Shown here piece after piece: positions 1-8,895 of a stretch of DNA of 64,000 nt. The notes under the pieces were generated by a model. It was not told where the DNA came from and did not search any database. It was given only the letters and a program-made list of their open reading frames with translations. Positions within the stretch are counted from its first letter, which is position 1. The number at the start of each line of letters is the position of its first letter. Both the position numbers and the translations under genes were made by a program. Source of the stretch: Spectribacter hydrogenoxidans (lineage in GTDB: Bacteria; Pseudomonadota; Gammaproteobacteria; Nevskiales; Salinisphaeraceae); the NCBI RefSeq assembly GCF_031846275.1, contig NZ_JAVRIB010000003.1, positions 186,001 through 250,000 of the forward strand, in the 5' to 3' direction.

Positions 1-471
1 CCAGCTGCCGAGCATGTCCGGCAGGCTCAGCAGTCGCAGGGTATGGCCGCTGGGCGCGGTGTCGAACACGACATGGTCGAAGCCCTCGCCCGCGTCCGTG
101 ATCAGGTCGCAGATGCGGTCGAACAGCGCCGCCTCGAGCGTCCCCGGCGCCTGCAGGGCCAGCGCCAAATGCCGTTCCAGCGCCGGCATTACCTCGGGGC
201 TGACGCTGGTTTCCGCATCCGCCAGGATCCCGTCGACATAAACACGGGCCCGGGCCGCGGCGTCGATTTCCAGCGCCCACAGGGGACCCTGCACGCGGGT
301 GGGCTGATCGGCGAGGTCCGCGCCCAGCAGGTCCGCGGTGGAATGGGCGGGGTCGGTGGATACCAGCAGTACCCGAGCGCCCTCTTCGGCCAGCCGCCAG
401 GCCGTGGCCGCAGCCAGGGTGGTCTTGCCTACCCCGCCCTTGCCGCCGAACAGCAGCAGCGGCGCGGTCAA
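1..471 (-). CDS. ArsA/GET3-type ATPase, N-terminal part (cut by window edge)
   Basis: The visible N-terminal 157 residues of an ArsA/GET3-family ATPase; the C-terminal part lies beyond the left edge. The deviant Walker A GGKGGVGKTT (residues 9-18), a switch-I-like STDPAHS (38-44) and the family signature DTAPSGHT (137-144) are all present. The start chosen is TTG at 471, overlapping the TGA of the upstream CC-star gene (TTGA), with GGCGGA about 8 bases before it. Members of the family use ATP-driven dimer closure to handle arsenite with ArsB/ArsD or to deliver tail-anchored membrane proteins. No ars gene is visible, and translational coupling to cstA and the CC-star gene suggests a different client, possibly that transporter. 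The family call is firm; the role is unknown. Confidence 0.85.
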   Translation of the reverse strand, partial: MTAPLLLFGGKGGVGKTTLAAATAWRLAEEGARVLLVSTDPAHSTADLLGADLADQPTRVQGPLWALEIDAAARARVYVDGILADAETSVSPEVMPALERHLALALQAPGTLEAALFDRICDLITDAGEGFDHVVFDTAPSGHTLRLLSLPDMLGSW

Positions 472-736
472 CAGCAGATTCCGCCTACTGGCATGTGCTC
501 CAGGCCCTCGCGGCGATGCTGCTGGTGGCAGGCCTCAATCAGGTCCGGATACAGCGCCAGGGCCAGGTAGTCCGCCGGCCCGGGCACCCCCATCGCCTCC
601 AGATACAACAGCGTCACCAGCGTGTCCTCCTGGGTGCGGATCTCGCGCGCCAGGGCCGCCCGCCAGGGCGCGATGAACAACTGATCGTGGAAGGTATTGA
701 GCGCCCGCCAGCCGCGTCCCAGCCGATCCCGCCAGT

Positions 737-740
<4 letters not shown>
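468..740 (-). CDS. Small CstA-linked protein ending in Cys-Cys (cory-CC-star type)
   Basis: A 90-residue protein, mostly helical in composition and without an obvious membrane segment, whose last residues are GGICC followed directly by the stop. This resembles the small family named cory-CC-star for its terminal Cys-Cys; that name is from memory. E. coli CstA and YjiY are each paired with a small partner (YbdD, YjiX) that, as I recall, also ends in Cys-Cys, although the bodies of the proteins are not alike. Its ATG overlaps the cstA stop (ATGA) and its TGA overlaps the ArsA-type start, so the three are probably made together. A vicinal thiol pair at an exposed C-terminus could bind metal, form a disulfide or dock on a partner. 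The function is unknown. Confidence 0.7.
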
Positions 741-2428
<1,688 letters not shown>

Positions 2429-2432
2429 GGCG

Positions 2433-3698
2433 TCAGCCCTCCTCGTGCCAGTCATCGCCCGACCCGTTCCAGACCGGCTGGGCGAACGGTTCCACACTGA
2501 CCCGGGCTCCCGCCGCAAGCTCGGCGCAATCCGCGGGCAGCACGATGAAACAATCGGCCTCGCTCATCGAGCGCAGCACGCCGGAGCCCTGGTGACCGAG
2601 CGGCGCCACGGTGGCCCCGTCGGTATCGAGGGTCAGCCGGCCCCGTTGAAACTCCAGCCGTCCCGGGTTGCGGCGGATCGGCGCGGCCAGCCGCGCCGGC
2701 ATGCGCAGCGGCGGCCGCGGCCAGCTGCCGGCCAGCCGCACCAGCGCCGGGCGTACCAGCTGAAGGAAGGTCACCACCACCGATACCGGATTGCCGGGCA
2801 GCCCGAAGAACAGGGCGTCATCCACCCGGCCGAAGGCCAGCGGCTTGCCTGGCTTCATCGCCACCTTCCAGAAACCCACATCGCCGACCGATTCCAGCAC
2901 GTCGAGCACATGATCGGCCTCGCCCACCGATACCCCGCCACTGGTGACCACCGCATCGCACTCGGCCGCTGCCCGCCGCAGGGTGGTTTCCAGGGCTGTC
3001 GGGTCGTCCGGCACCACGCCGAGGTCCAGCAACTCGACCCCCAGCTCGGACAACAGGGCATGCAGGCTGTAGCGATTGCTGTCGTAGATCTGCCCCGGCT
3101 GCAGCGGGGTGCCCACCGGACGCAGTTCGTCGCCGGTGGAGTAGAACGCCACCCGCGGGCGCCGGAATACCGACACCTGCGCCGCGCCACCGGAAGCCAG
3201 CATGCCCAGATCGGCCGGGGTGATGCGGCGGCCGGCATCCAGAACCGTCTGGCCACGGGCGAGATCCTCGCCGGCCGGGCGGATGCTGCTGCCCGGGTCG
3301 ACCGGCCGCTCGACGATCACGTCATCGCCGTCCTCCCGGGTACGCTCCTGCATCACCACGGTATCGGCGCCATCGGGCAGCACGCCGCCAGTCATGATGC
3401 GCACGCACTCGCCTGCTCCCACCGGCCCGGCAAAGGGATGCCCGGCGAAGCTGGCGCCGATCAGGCGCAGGCGGCTGGTGTCGCCCCGGGCATCCGCCGA
3501 ACGCAGGGCGAAGCCGTCCATCGCGGAGTTGGTGTGGCCGGGTACGTCCACCTGCGCGGTAACCCGCTCGGCCAACACCCGACCCAGCGCCTGCATCAGC
3601 GGCAGGGTCTCCCGCTCGGCGACCGGCGTCACGCCGGCCAGCATCCGGGCCCGCGCCCGTGCCAGCGTCAGTGTCGGGGCTGCCGGCTCGTCACTCAT
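2433..3698 (-). CDS. moeA: Molybdopterin molybdenumtransferase MoeA
   Basis: A 421-residue MoeA, which inserts molybdate into adenylylated molybdopterin in the last step of basic Moco synthesis. Typical features in order are the N-terminal region with the SAMDGFA-like motif (NSAMDGFALR), the linker GEDLARGQ, the MogA-like domain with VTSGGVSVGEADHV, and the LPGNPVSVVVTF motif before the C-terminal barrel. Length matches the family (about 400-420). The start ATG 3698 overlaps the mobA stop (ATGA). Earlier in-frame starts would overlap mobA by almost 190 bases and add arginine-rich sequence. It lies downstream of moeB and mobA and directly upstream of cstA, so it is probably cotranscribed with all of them. 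Confidence 0.95.
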   Translation of the reverse strand: MSDEPAAPTLTLARARARMLAGVTPVAERETLPLMQALGRVLAERVTAQVDVPGHTNSAMDGFALRSADARGDTSRLRLIGASFAGHPFAGPVGAGECVRIMTGGVLPDGADTVVMQERTREDGDDVIVERPVDPGSSIRPAGEDLARGQTVLDAGRRITPADLGMLASGGAAQVSVFRRPRVAFYSTGDELRPVGTPLQPGQIYDSNRYSLHALLSELGVELLDLGVVPDDPTALETTLRRAAAECDAVVTSGGVSVGEADHVLDVLESVGDVGFWKVAMKPGKPLAFGRVDDALFFGLPGNPVSVVVTFLQLVRPALVRLAGSWPRPPLRMPARLAAPIRRNPGRLEFQRGRLTLDTDGATVAPLGHQGSGVLRSMSEADCFIVLPADCAELAAGARVSVEPFAQPVWNGSGDDWHEEG

Positions 3699-4312
3699 GA
3701 GCCCTGGGCGGCATCGCGCCGCGCGGCGTACGCAGCCAGTTGTTCCGGCGTGTTCACGTTCTCGAATGCCTCCGGCTGCTGGTCGAAATCGACGATTACC
3801 CGTCGCCGCGTATTCTGCCAGTCCGTGACCTTGCGTTGACCGGCCGCCAGCCCGGCGGCCAGCTCCCCCGCCAGCGCGGTCGACCACAACGCATGCAGTG
3901 GGTGCAGCCAGCCCGCGCTGCGGGCCACCGCCAGTTCCGCGTCCTCCGCCATGACCGCTGCGTGCAGCCGCGGGGCCAGATCAGGCGGTACCGCCGGCGC
4001 ATCACAGGGCAGGCTCAGCAGCCAGCCGGTCTCGGCGGCCTGCAGACCGGCCAGCACGCCGGCCAGTGGCCCGGGGAAATCCGGCTCGGCATCGGTCACC
4101 ACCGGCACGCCCCAGGCCCGGTAGGCGTCGAGTTCCCGATTGGCGCTGATCAGCAGCGCCTCCACCTGCGGCCGCAAGCCGTCCAGTGCCCATGCCGTAA
4201 GCGGCCGGCCGGCCAGTTCGATCAGCCCCTTGTCGCGGCCGCCCATGCGCCGGCCCGCCCCGCCGGCCAGCACCAGGCCGGTAATGGCGTCAGCCGCCGA
4301 CGGCGCCGACAT
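3695..4312 (-). CDS. mobA: Molybdenum cofactor guanylyltransferase MobA
   Basis: A 205-residue MobA, which joins GMP from GTP to Mo-molybdopterin to form the bis-MGD cofactor of DMSO-reductase-family enzymes. The nucleotide-binding start LVLAGGAGRRMGGRDKG is near residues 13-29, followed by the family's PGPLAGVLAGL stretch and LPCDAP, the metal/nucleotide-binding aspartate region. Size is normal. The 5' end overlaps moeB by 23 bases, and the 3' end overlaps moeA by 4. Its presence means the organism makes the guanylylated cofactor, while neighbouring yqeC points also to xanthine-dehydrogenase-type enzymes. Confidence 0.95.
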   Translation of the reverse strand: MSAPSAADAITGLVLAGGAGRRMGGRDKGLIELAGRPLTAWALDGLRPQVEALLISANRELDAYRAWGVPVVTDAEPDFPGPLAGVLAGLQAAETGWLLSLPCDAPAVPPDLAPRLHAAVMAEDAELAVARSAGWLHPLHALWSTALAGELAAGLAAGQRKVTDWQNTRRRVIVDFDQQPEAFENVNTPEQLAAYAARRDAAQGS

Positions 4313-5426
4313 GGTCCGGGGCGCTTGCCGAGGCGGCGCAGACGCAGTCGGGATCGGCCGGCAGGCGCAACTCGCGCAGCCGGGTTCGGCGGGCGTCGAA
4401 CAGCAGCAACCGGCCGATCAGTGGTTCGCCGAAGCCGGCGATCAGCTTGAGCGCCTCCAGCGCCTGCAGCAGCCCGATGATGCCGGGCGCCACTCCCAGT
4501 ACCCCGGCCTCGCTGCAGGAGGGCGCGAGTTCCGGCGGCGGGGCATCGGCGAACAGGCAGCGATAGCAGGGCCCCCGGCCCGGGGCGAAAACCGACACCT
4601 GACCCTCGAAGCCCTGGACCGCGCCATAAACGCTGGTCAGACCCAGCTGCCGGCAGGTGTCGCTGACCAGATAGCGGGTGGCGAAGTTGTCGCAGCCGTC
4701 CACCACCAGGTCGTAGCCGCCGAGGATGTCGGCCGCGTTGTCCGGGGCCAGACGCTGCTTGTGCGTGCGGATGTCGATCTCGGGATTCAGAGCGATCAGC
4801 GTCGCCCGTGCCGAGGCGGTCTTGTCCCAGCCCACCCGATCGTCGCGGTGCAGGACCTGCCGATGCAAATTGCTGCGCTCCACCCGGTCGTCGTCGACCA
4901 GCCCCAGGGTGCCCACACCCGCTGCGGCCAGATACAGGGCCGCCGGGCAGCCCAGACCGCCGGCGCCCACCAGCAGTACCCGCGCCTCGGCCAGCCGGCG
5001 CTGCCCTGCCAGGCCGATTTCCGGCAGGCTGATCTGGCGGGCATAGCGGCCGCTGTCGAACGCGGTATCAAGCTCGGGCATCACCACCGGCAGCCCCGCA
5101 GCCTTCCAGGCCGAGAAACCACCCGCCACGGAACGAACGTCGTCGTAACCCAGCCGGCGCAGGTCATCGGCCGCCAGCAGCGAGCGGGTGCCGCTGCCAC
5201 ACATCAGCAGTACCGGCTGATCCGTGCCGGCCGCCAGGTCACCGATGCGCATTTCCAGATAACCGCGCGGCACCGGCCGGGCGTGCTCGGCCATGCCCTC
5301 GGCGGTTTCGCCGGCCTCGCGCACATCGATCAGCAGGCCGTCGGTGCCGGCCAGGGCGTGGGCATCGCGCGGGTCGATCTCCGGGATCGACTCGCGTAGC
5401 AAGGTCAGATGTCGATTCAAGTCCAC
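4290..5426 (-). CDS. moeB: MoeB/ThiF-type adenylyltransferase with N-terminal rhodanese domain
   Basis: A 378-residue fusion. Residues 1-115 form a rhodanese domain with the persulfide-carrying cysteine C76 in a CGSGTRS loop. Residues from about 125 form an E1-like MoeB/ThiF adenylyltransferase with the GAGGLGCP nucleotide loop, DDDRVERSNLHRQ, and two cysteine pairs (CYRC near 290, CVC near 364) fitting the structural zinc site. MoeB activates the C-terminus of MoaD so that sulfur can be added; a rhodanese domain would supply that sulfur. In eukaryotic MOCS3 the rhodanese domain is C-terminal, here it is N-terminal. The start is GTG 5426. It overlaps mobA. A related role in thiamine or cysteine sulfur transfer cannot be excluded. 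Confidence 0.9.
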   Translation of the reverse strand: MDLNRHLTLLRESIPEIDPRDAHALAGTDGLLIDVREAGETAEGMAEHARPVPRGYLEMRIGDLAAGTDQPVLLMCGSGTRSLLAADDLRRLGYDDVRSVAGGFSAWKAAGLPVVMPELDTAFDSGRYARQISLPEIGLAGQRRLAEARVLLVGAGGLGCPAALYLAAAGVGTLGLVDDDRVERSNLHRQVLHRDDRVGWDKTASARATLIALNPEIDIRTHKQRLAPDNAADILGGYDLVVDGCDNFATRYLVSDTCRQLGLTSVYGAVQGFEGQVSVFAPGRGPCYRCLFADAPPPELAPSCSEAGVLGVAPGIIGLLQALEALKLIAGFGEPLIGRLLLFDARRTRLRELRLPADPDCVCAASASAPDHVGAVGG

Positions 5427-5502
5427 GGGTTATCTGCTGTCTGCATACTGCGGGTTTGCCGGACTGCGATCGTAACGCGAACGGCGGCACGACCGCGTCG
5501 GG

Positions 5503-6264
5503 TCACTCTGTCAGGCCGCCATACACCGCCAGCACTCGCGGTGCCTCGCGCAGGCAGGTCAGCACTACGCGGTCGATGCCCTTGGCATTGCGCGCCACCG
5601 CTTCCGCCAGCGCCTGCGCCGCGGCCCGGCGGTCGGCATCGTCAACCTGATTGATCACGATGGTCAGGGGGATGCCGTCCGCGCCCTGGCGGGCGCCGTC
5701 TTCGGCCACGATCAGCCGCCGCAGGTGATCGACGGTCAGCGCGCGGCCGAGCTCTGCGCCGGTCAGGTCGGCGATGCGCTCAGGGCGATGGGCAATGCGT
5801 TCATCCAACGGGCAACCGATGGCCACGGCCGAGACCACCCAGAGCACCCGGCTGGCGCCCGGCACCAGCACCGGCTCGCCCGGGCGAGGCGCCTTGACGT
5901 GACGCATGCGGGCGCCGTCGGCCTTGACCAGGGTCAGGTCGAACCCGCCGAGCCCGTGAATGGCGGCGATCTCGGCGGGGGGCAGGCCCCGGTAGCGGCC
6001 CGGCTTGTCCGCCGGACAGGCGTAGGCGCGGATCATGCCCGGTGCCGACACCACCGCCTCGCGCAGGGCCGAGGGCTCTGCGACACGCGCGGCTGGGGCG
6101 AAGTCCTCCGGAAACGGCGCCAGGTGCACCGTCGCGGTCACCGCGCGCCGACCGGGCCAGGCGCGGGCGAGGGCGTACAGCAACGACTTCTTGCCCCCGG
6201 CCCCGGCGGCGCAGACGATGCCACCGGTCACCCCCAGGGCTTGCGCCAGCGACCAGTCGGTCAT
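5503..6264 (-). CDS. yqeC: YqeC-family accessory protein for selenium-dependent molybdenum hydroxylases
   Basis: A 253-residue protein of the YqeC family, found with selenium-dependent molybdenum hydroxylases. A P-loop-like GAGGKKS lies about 20 residues from the N-terminus. A conserved region around VKADGARMRHVKAP follows, the family's variant of the EADGA motif, then IVINQVDD, a possible base-recognition NxxD. The biochemical role is not established. I prefer ATG 6264; a GTG 9 bases earlier is also possible. It runs leftward, 76 bases before moeB, so it may be in the same transcript. No selD, selA or hydroxylase gene is visible in the window, so any selenium link rests on family membership. 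Confidence 0.8.
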   Translation of the reverse strand: MTDWSLAQALGVTGGIVCAAGAGGKKSLLYALARAWPGRRAVTATVHLAPFPEDFAPAARVAEPSALREAVVSAPGMIRAYACPADKPGRYRGLPPAEIAAIHGLGGFDLTLVKADGARMRHVKAPRPGEPVLVPGASRVLWVVSAVAIGCPLDERIAHRPERIADLTGAELGRALTVDHLRRLIVAEDGARQGADGIPLTIVINQVDDADRRAAAQALAEAVARNAKGIDRVVLTCLREAPRVLAVYGGLTE

Positions 6265-6347
6265 GGCTGCCACCGGGGCGTCATCGATTCAGCGTCGGCT
6301 GGTTCATGTCGGGCAGTGTCAGGGCGTAACATGGAGATTCGTTCGAG

Positions 6348-6365
6348 GCACCCGAAACCGGGTGC
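6348..6365. repeat. Short inverted repeat upstream of apbC
   Basis: GCACCC and GGGTGC are separated by six bases, 32 bases before the apbC start, in the 132-base gap between yqeC and apbC. It could be an operator or a hairpin in the apbC leader. No poly-T tract follows, so it is not a standard terminator. Chance is a real alternative at this length. Confidence 0.3.
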
Positions 6366-6396
6366 ACCAGACTAGCGCGGAGGGCGCCAGGCAGCC

Positions 6397-7488
6397 ATGA
6401 GCGATTCGCTGCAGGCCGACATCGAGGACCGGATCAACGGCTATCACGACGATCTGCTCGGCAGCACACTGGGCGACGCCCGGGTGCTGCGCGGGGTCAC
6501 GGTTGACGATGGCCAGGTGAGCGCGCGGCTGCGCTTCGGCTTCCCGGTCAAGCGCCACGGCCCGCTGGTGGTGGCGGCACTGCGCCAGCAACTGCTTGCG
6601 CTGTCCGGCGTCACCGAGGTCGACATTGCGGTGGAAAGCCGGATCGAGCCGCACGCCGCCCCGCAGGGGGTGGAACGCCTCAAGCCGGTCAAGAACATCA
6701 TCGCCGTGGCCTCCGGCAAGGGGGGCGTGGGCAAATCAACCGTGGCCGCCAACCTGGCCCTGGCGCTGGCCGGCGAGGGCGCCCGTGTCGGGGTGCTGGA
6801 TGCCGACATCTACGGCCCCAGCCAGCCCCGCATGCTGGGGGTATCCGGCAAGCCGCGCTCGGAGGACGGCAAACACATCATTCCGATGCAGAGCTTCGGC
6901 GTGCAGTCGATGTCGATCGGCTACCTGATGGACGATGAAACCCCCACCGTCTGGCGCGGCCCGATGGTGACCCAGGCCCTGCAGCAACTGCTGAACGACA
7001 CCCTCTGGGACGACCTGGACTATCTGATCGTGGACATGCCGCCGGGCACCGGCGATATCCAGCTCACCCTGTCCCAGCGGGTACCGGTCTCCGGCGCGGT
7101 GATCGTGACCACCCCGCAGGACATCGCCACGCTGGATGCCCGCAAGGGGCTGCAGATGTTCCGCAAGGTCAACGTGCCGGTGCTGGGCATCGTCGAGAAC
7201 ATGAGCCTGCATACCTGCTCGGCCTGCGGGCACGAGGAGCATCTTTTCGGCGCCGGCGGCGGCCAGCAGGTTGCCGACCGCTACGAGGTGCCGCTGCTGG
7301 GGGCGGTGCCGCTGGAGATCGGCATCCGGGAAGCCGCCGACGGCGGCCGGCCGAGCGTGATTGCGGACCCCGACGGCAGCGCCGCCCGGCACTTCGTGGG
7401 GATTGCCCTGCGCATGGCTGCAATTCTGTCGCGGCAGAACAAGGACTATGCCCGCAAATTCCCGAAGATCACGGTGGAAAACACCTGA
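6397..7488 (+). CDS. apbC: Iron-sulfur cluster carrier ApbC/Mrp
   Basis: A 363-residue Mrp/NBP35-type P-loop ATPase that binds and passes on Fe-S clusters in the cytoplasm. The N-terminal 90 residues are a MIP18/DUF59-like domain; the Walker A with the deviant signature is SGKGGVGKST near residue 107. VDMPPGTGD and a CSAC pair near residue 270, the cluster-bridging cysteines, follow. Length is normal. It heads the rightward apbC-moaE-moaC/mogA group, 32 bases ahead of moaE. A supply of clusters for MoaA or for molybdoenzymes would fit, but apbC is often found elsewhere, so this is only suggestive. Confidence 0.95.
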   Translation: MSDSLQADIEDRINGYHDDLLGSTLGDARVLRGVTVDDGQVSARLRFGFPVKRHGPLVVAALRQQLLALSGVTEVDIAVESRIEPHAAPQGVERLKPVKNIIAVASGKGGVGKSTVAANLALALAGEGARVGVLDADIYGPSQPRMLGVSGKPRSEDGKHIIPMQSFGVQSMSIGYLMDDETPTVWRGPMVTQALQQLLNDTLWDDLDYLIVDMPPGTGDIQLTLSQRVPVSGAVIVTTPQDIATLDARKGLQMFRKVNVPVLGIVENMSLHTCSACGHEEHLFGAGGGQQVADRYEVPLLGAVPLEIGIREAADGGRPSVIADPDGSAARHFVGIALRMAAILSRQNKDYARKFPKITVENT

Positions 7489-7520
7489 CGCAGACGGCCG
7501 CAGCGCGGCATAATGGTCGG

Positions 7521-7973
7521 ATGTCCCAGCCGCCGGCACATCAACGCCTGAGCGACGCGCCGCTCGATCTGGGCACCCTGATCGCGGCCAGCGAGGGCCC
7601 CGGCTTCGGCGCCATGGTGGTGTTCACCGGCACGGTTCGGGCGGATAACCAGGGAAAGACCGTCACCGGCCTGACCTACTCCGCCTACCGGCCGCTGGCC
7701 GAAAGCAGCCTGGCCGACATCGAGACCCGCGCGGCGGCCGAACATCCGGGTACCCGGGTACTGACCCAGCACCGGCTGGGTGATCTGGTCGTGGGCGATA
7801 CCAGCGTGGCGGTGGTGGCCCGGGCCGGGCACCGCGCGGAGGCCTTCGCCGCGGCCCGCTGGGCAATCGAGGCCCTGAAAAACGAAGTGCCGGTGTTCAA
7901 GCTGGAGCACTACGCCGATGGCAGCCAGGCCTACCTGGACGGCTGCAGCCTCAACCAGGATTCGACCTCGTGA
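7521..7973 (+). CDS. moaE: Molybdopterin synthase catalytic subunit MoaE
   Basis: A 150-residue MoaE, the large subunit of molybdopterin synthase that converts cyclic pyranopterin monophosphate to molybdopterin with sulfur from MoaD thiocarboxylate. Recognisable are FTGTVR near the N-terminus, HRLGDL, GHRAEAF and the lysine-containing active-site stretch LKNEVPVFKLE. Length is typical. The stop overlaps the GTG of the moaC-mogA gene. Neither moaD nor moaA is visible; they must lie elsewhere if the pathway is complete. CATAAT at 7509-7514 could act as a -10 element, but it is weak. Confidence 0.94.
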   Translation: MSQPPAHQRLSDAPLDLGTLIAASEGPGFGAMVVFTGTVRADNQGKTVTGLTYSAYRPLAESSLADIETRAAAEHPGTRVLTQHRLGDLVVGDTSVAVVARAGHRAEAFAAARWAIEALKNEVPVFKLEHYADGSQAYLDGCSLNQDSTS

Positions 7974-8848
7974 AGAACGTCTCGGCCAAGCCCGACACCC
8001 TGCGCCGGGCGGTGGCCGGCGCCGTGCTGACGCTGCCGGCCGACTGCATCCCGCTGCTGGCCGAGGCCCGCACCGACAAGGGCGACGCCCTGGCCGCGGC
8101 GCGTATCGCCGGCATTATGGCCGGCAAGCGGACCTCGGACATCATCCCGCTGTGTCATCCCCTGCCGATCCACGAGGTGGATGTGGCCTTCGAGCTGCGG
8201 GATACCGAAGTCGTGATCACTGCCCACGCCGAAACCATCGGGCCCACGGGCGTGGAAATGGAGGCCCTGACCGCCGCCAGCGTGGCCGGCCTGACGCTCT
8301 ACGACATGCTCAAGCCCCACGCCGGCACCAATCTGTCGCTGGATGCGATTCAGCTGCTCGGCAAGCAGGGCGGCAAGTCCGACCACCGCCGGCAGACCGA
8401 CCAGACCCTAGCGGCCGCCATTCTGGTGGTGTCCTCGCCGGCAACCGATGAAGCCGTGGCCGAATCCGTGCGTCAAAGACTGACCGCAGCCGGCATGCGG
8501 GTCCAGCCGCCGCTCGACGTGGCCGACGACAGCGACGCCATTGCCGACGCCATGCGCCGGCAACTGGCCGACGACGCGGACCTGGTACTCACCCTGGGTG
8601 GCATCGGCGCGGCGGAGTCGGGCCACGCCACCCGGGCCGTGGCCGCATTGCTGGATCGGCCGCTGCCGGGCCTGATGGAAACCGCCCGCGCGTTCGGCCA
8701 GCGGCGGGCGCCCTACGCCATGCTGGCCGACGGCGCGGCCGGTTGGGCCGGGACCACACTGCTGGCTACCCTGCCCGGCAACAGCGCGGATGCCGACAGT
8801 TATCTCGACGCCCTGCTGCCGGGCCTGATCCGCGCCCTCGCGGACTGA
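7970..8848 (+). CDS. moaC: MoaC-MogA fusion with divergent MogA domain
   Basis: A 292-residue fusion. Residues 1-140 are MoaC, cyclic pyranopterin monophosphate synthase: VSAK, DKGDA, GKRTSDIIPLCHP, VEMEALTAAS and YDMLK, the last carrying the catalytic Asp and Lys. Residues 147-290 match a MogA/MoaB molybdopterin adenylyltransferase fold, with VADDSDAI and the final LPGN (268-271). The signature loop, normally TTGGTGxxxRDxTPEA, reads TLGGIGAAESGHATRA (208-223), losing the Arg-Asp and Thr-Pro-Glu positions. The N-terminal part of MoaC is about 12 residues shorter than usual; translation starts at GTG 7970, overlapping the moaE stop. MoaC should be active; the MogA half may not be, so a separate mogA is likely elsewhere. 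Confidence 0.88.
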   Translation: MKNVSAKPDTLRRAVAGAVLTLPADCIPLLAEARTDKGDALAAARIAGIMAGKRTSDIIPLCHPLPIHEVDVAFELRDTEVVITAHAETIGPTGVEMEALTAASVAGLTLYDMLKPHAGTNLSLDAIQLLGKQGGKSDHRRQTDQTLAAAILVVSSPATDEAVAESVRQRLTAAGMRVQPPLDVADDSDAIADAMRRQLADDADLVLTLGGIGAAESGHATRAVAALLDRPLPGLMETARAFGQRRAPYAMLADGAAGWAGTTLLATLPGNSADADSYLDALLPGLIRALAD

Positions 8849-8895
8849 CCACCCTTACCCGACCGGCTGGCCACCACGCAACGGAAAACACGCCC

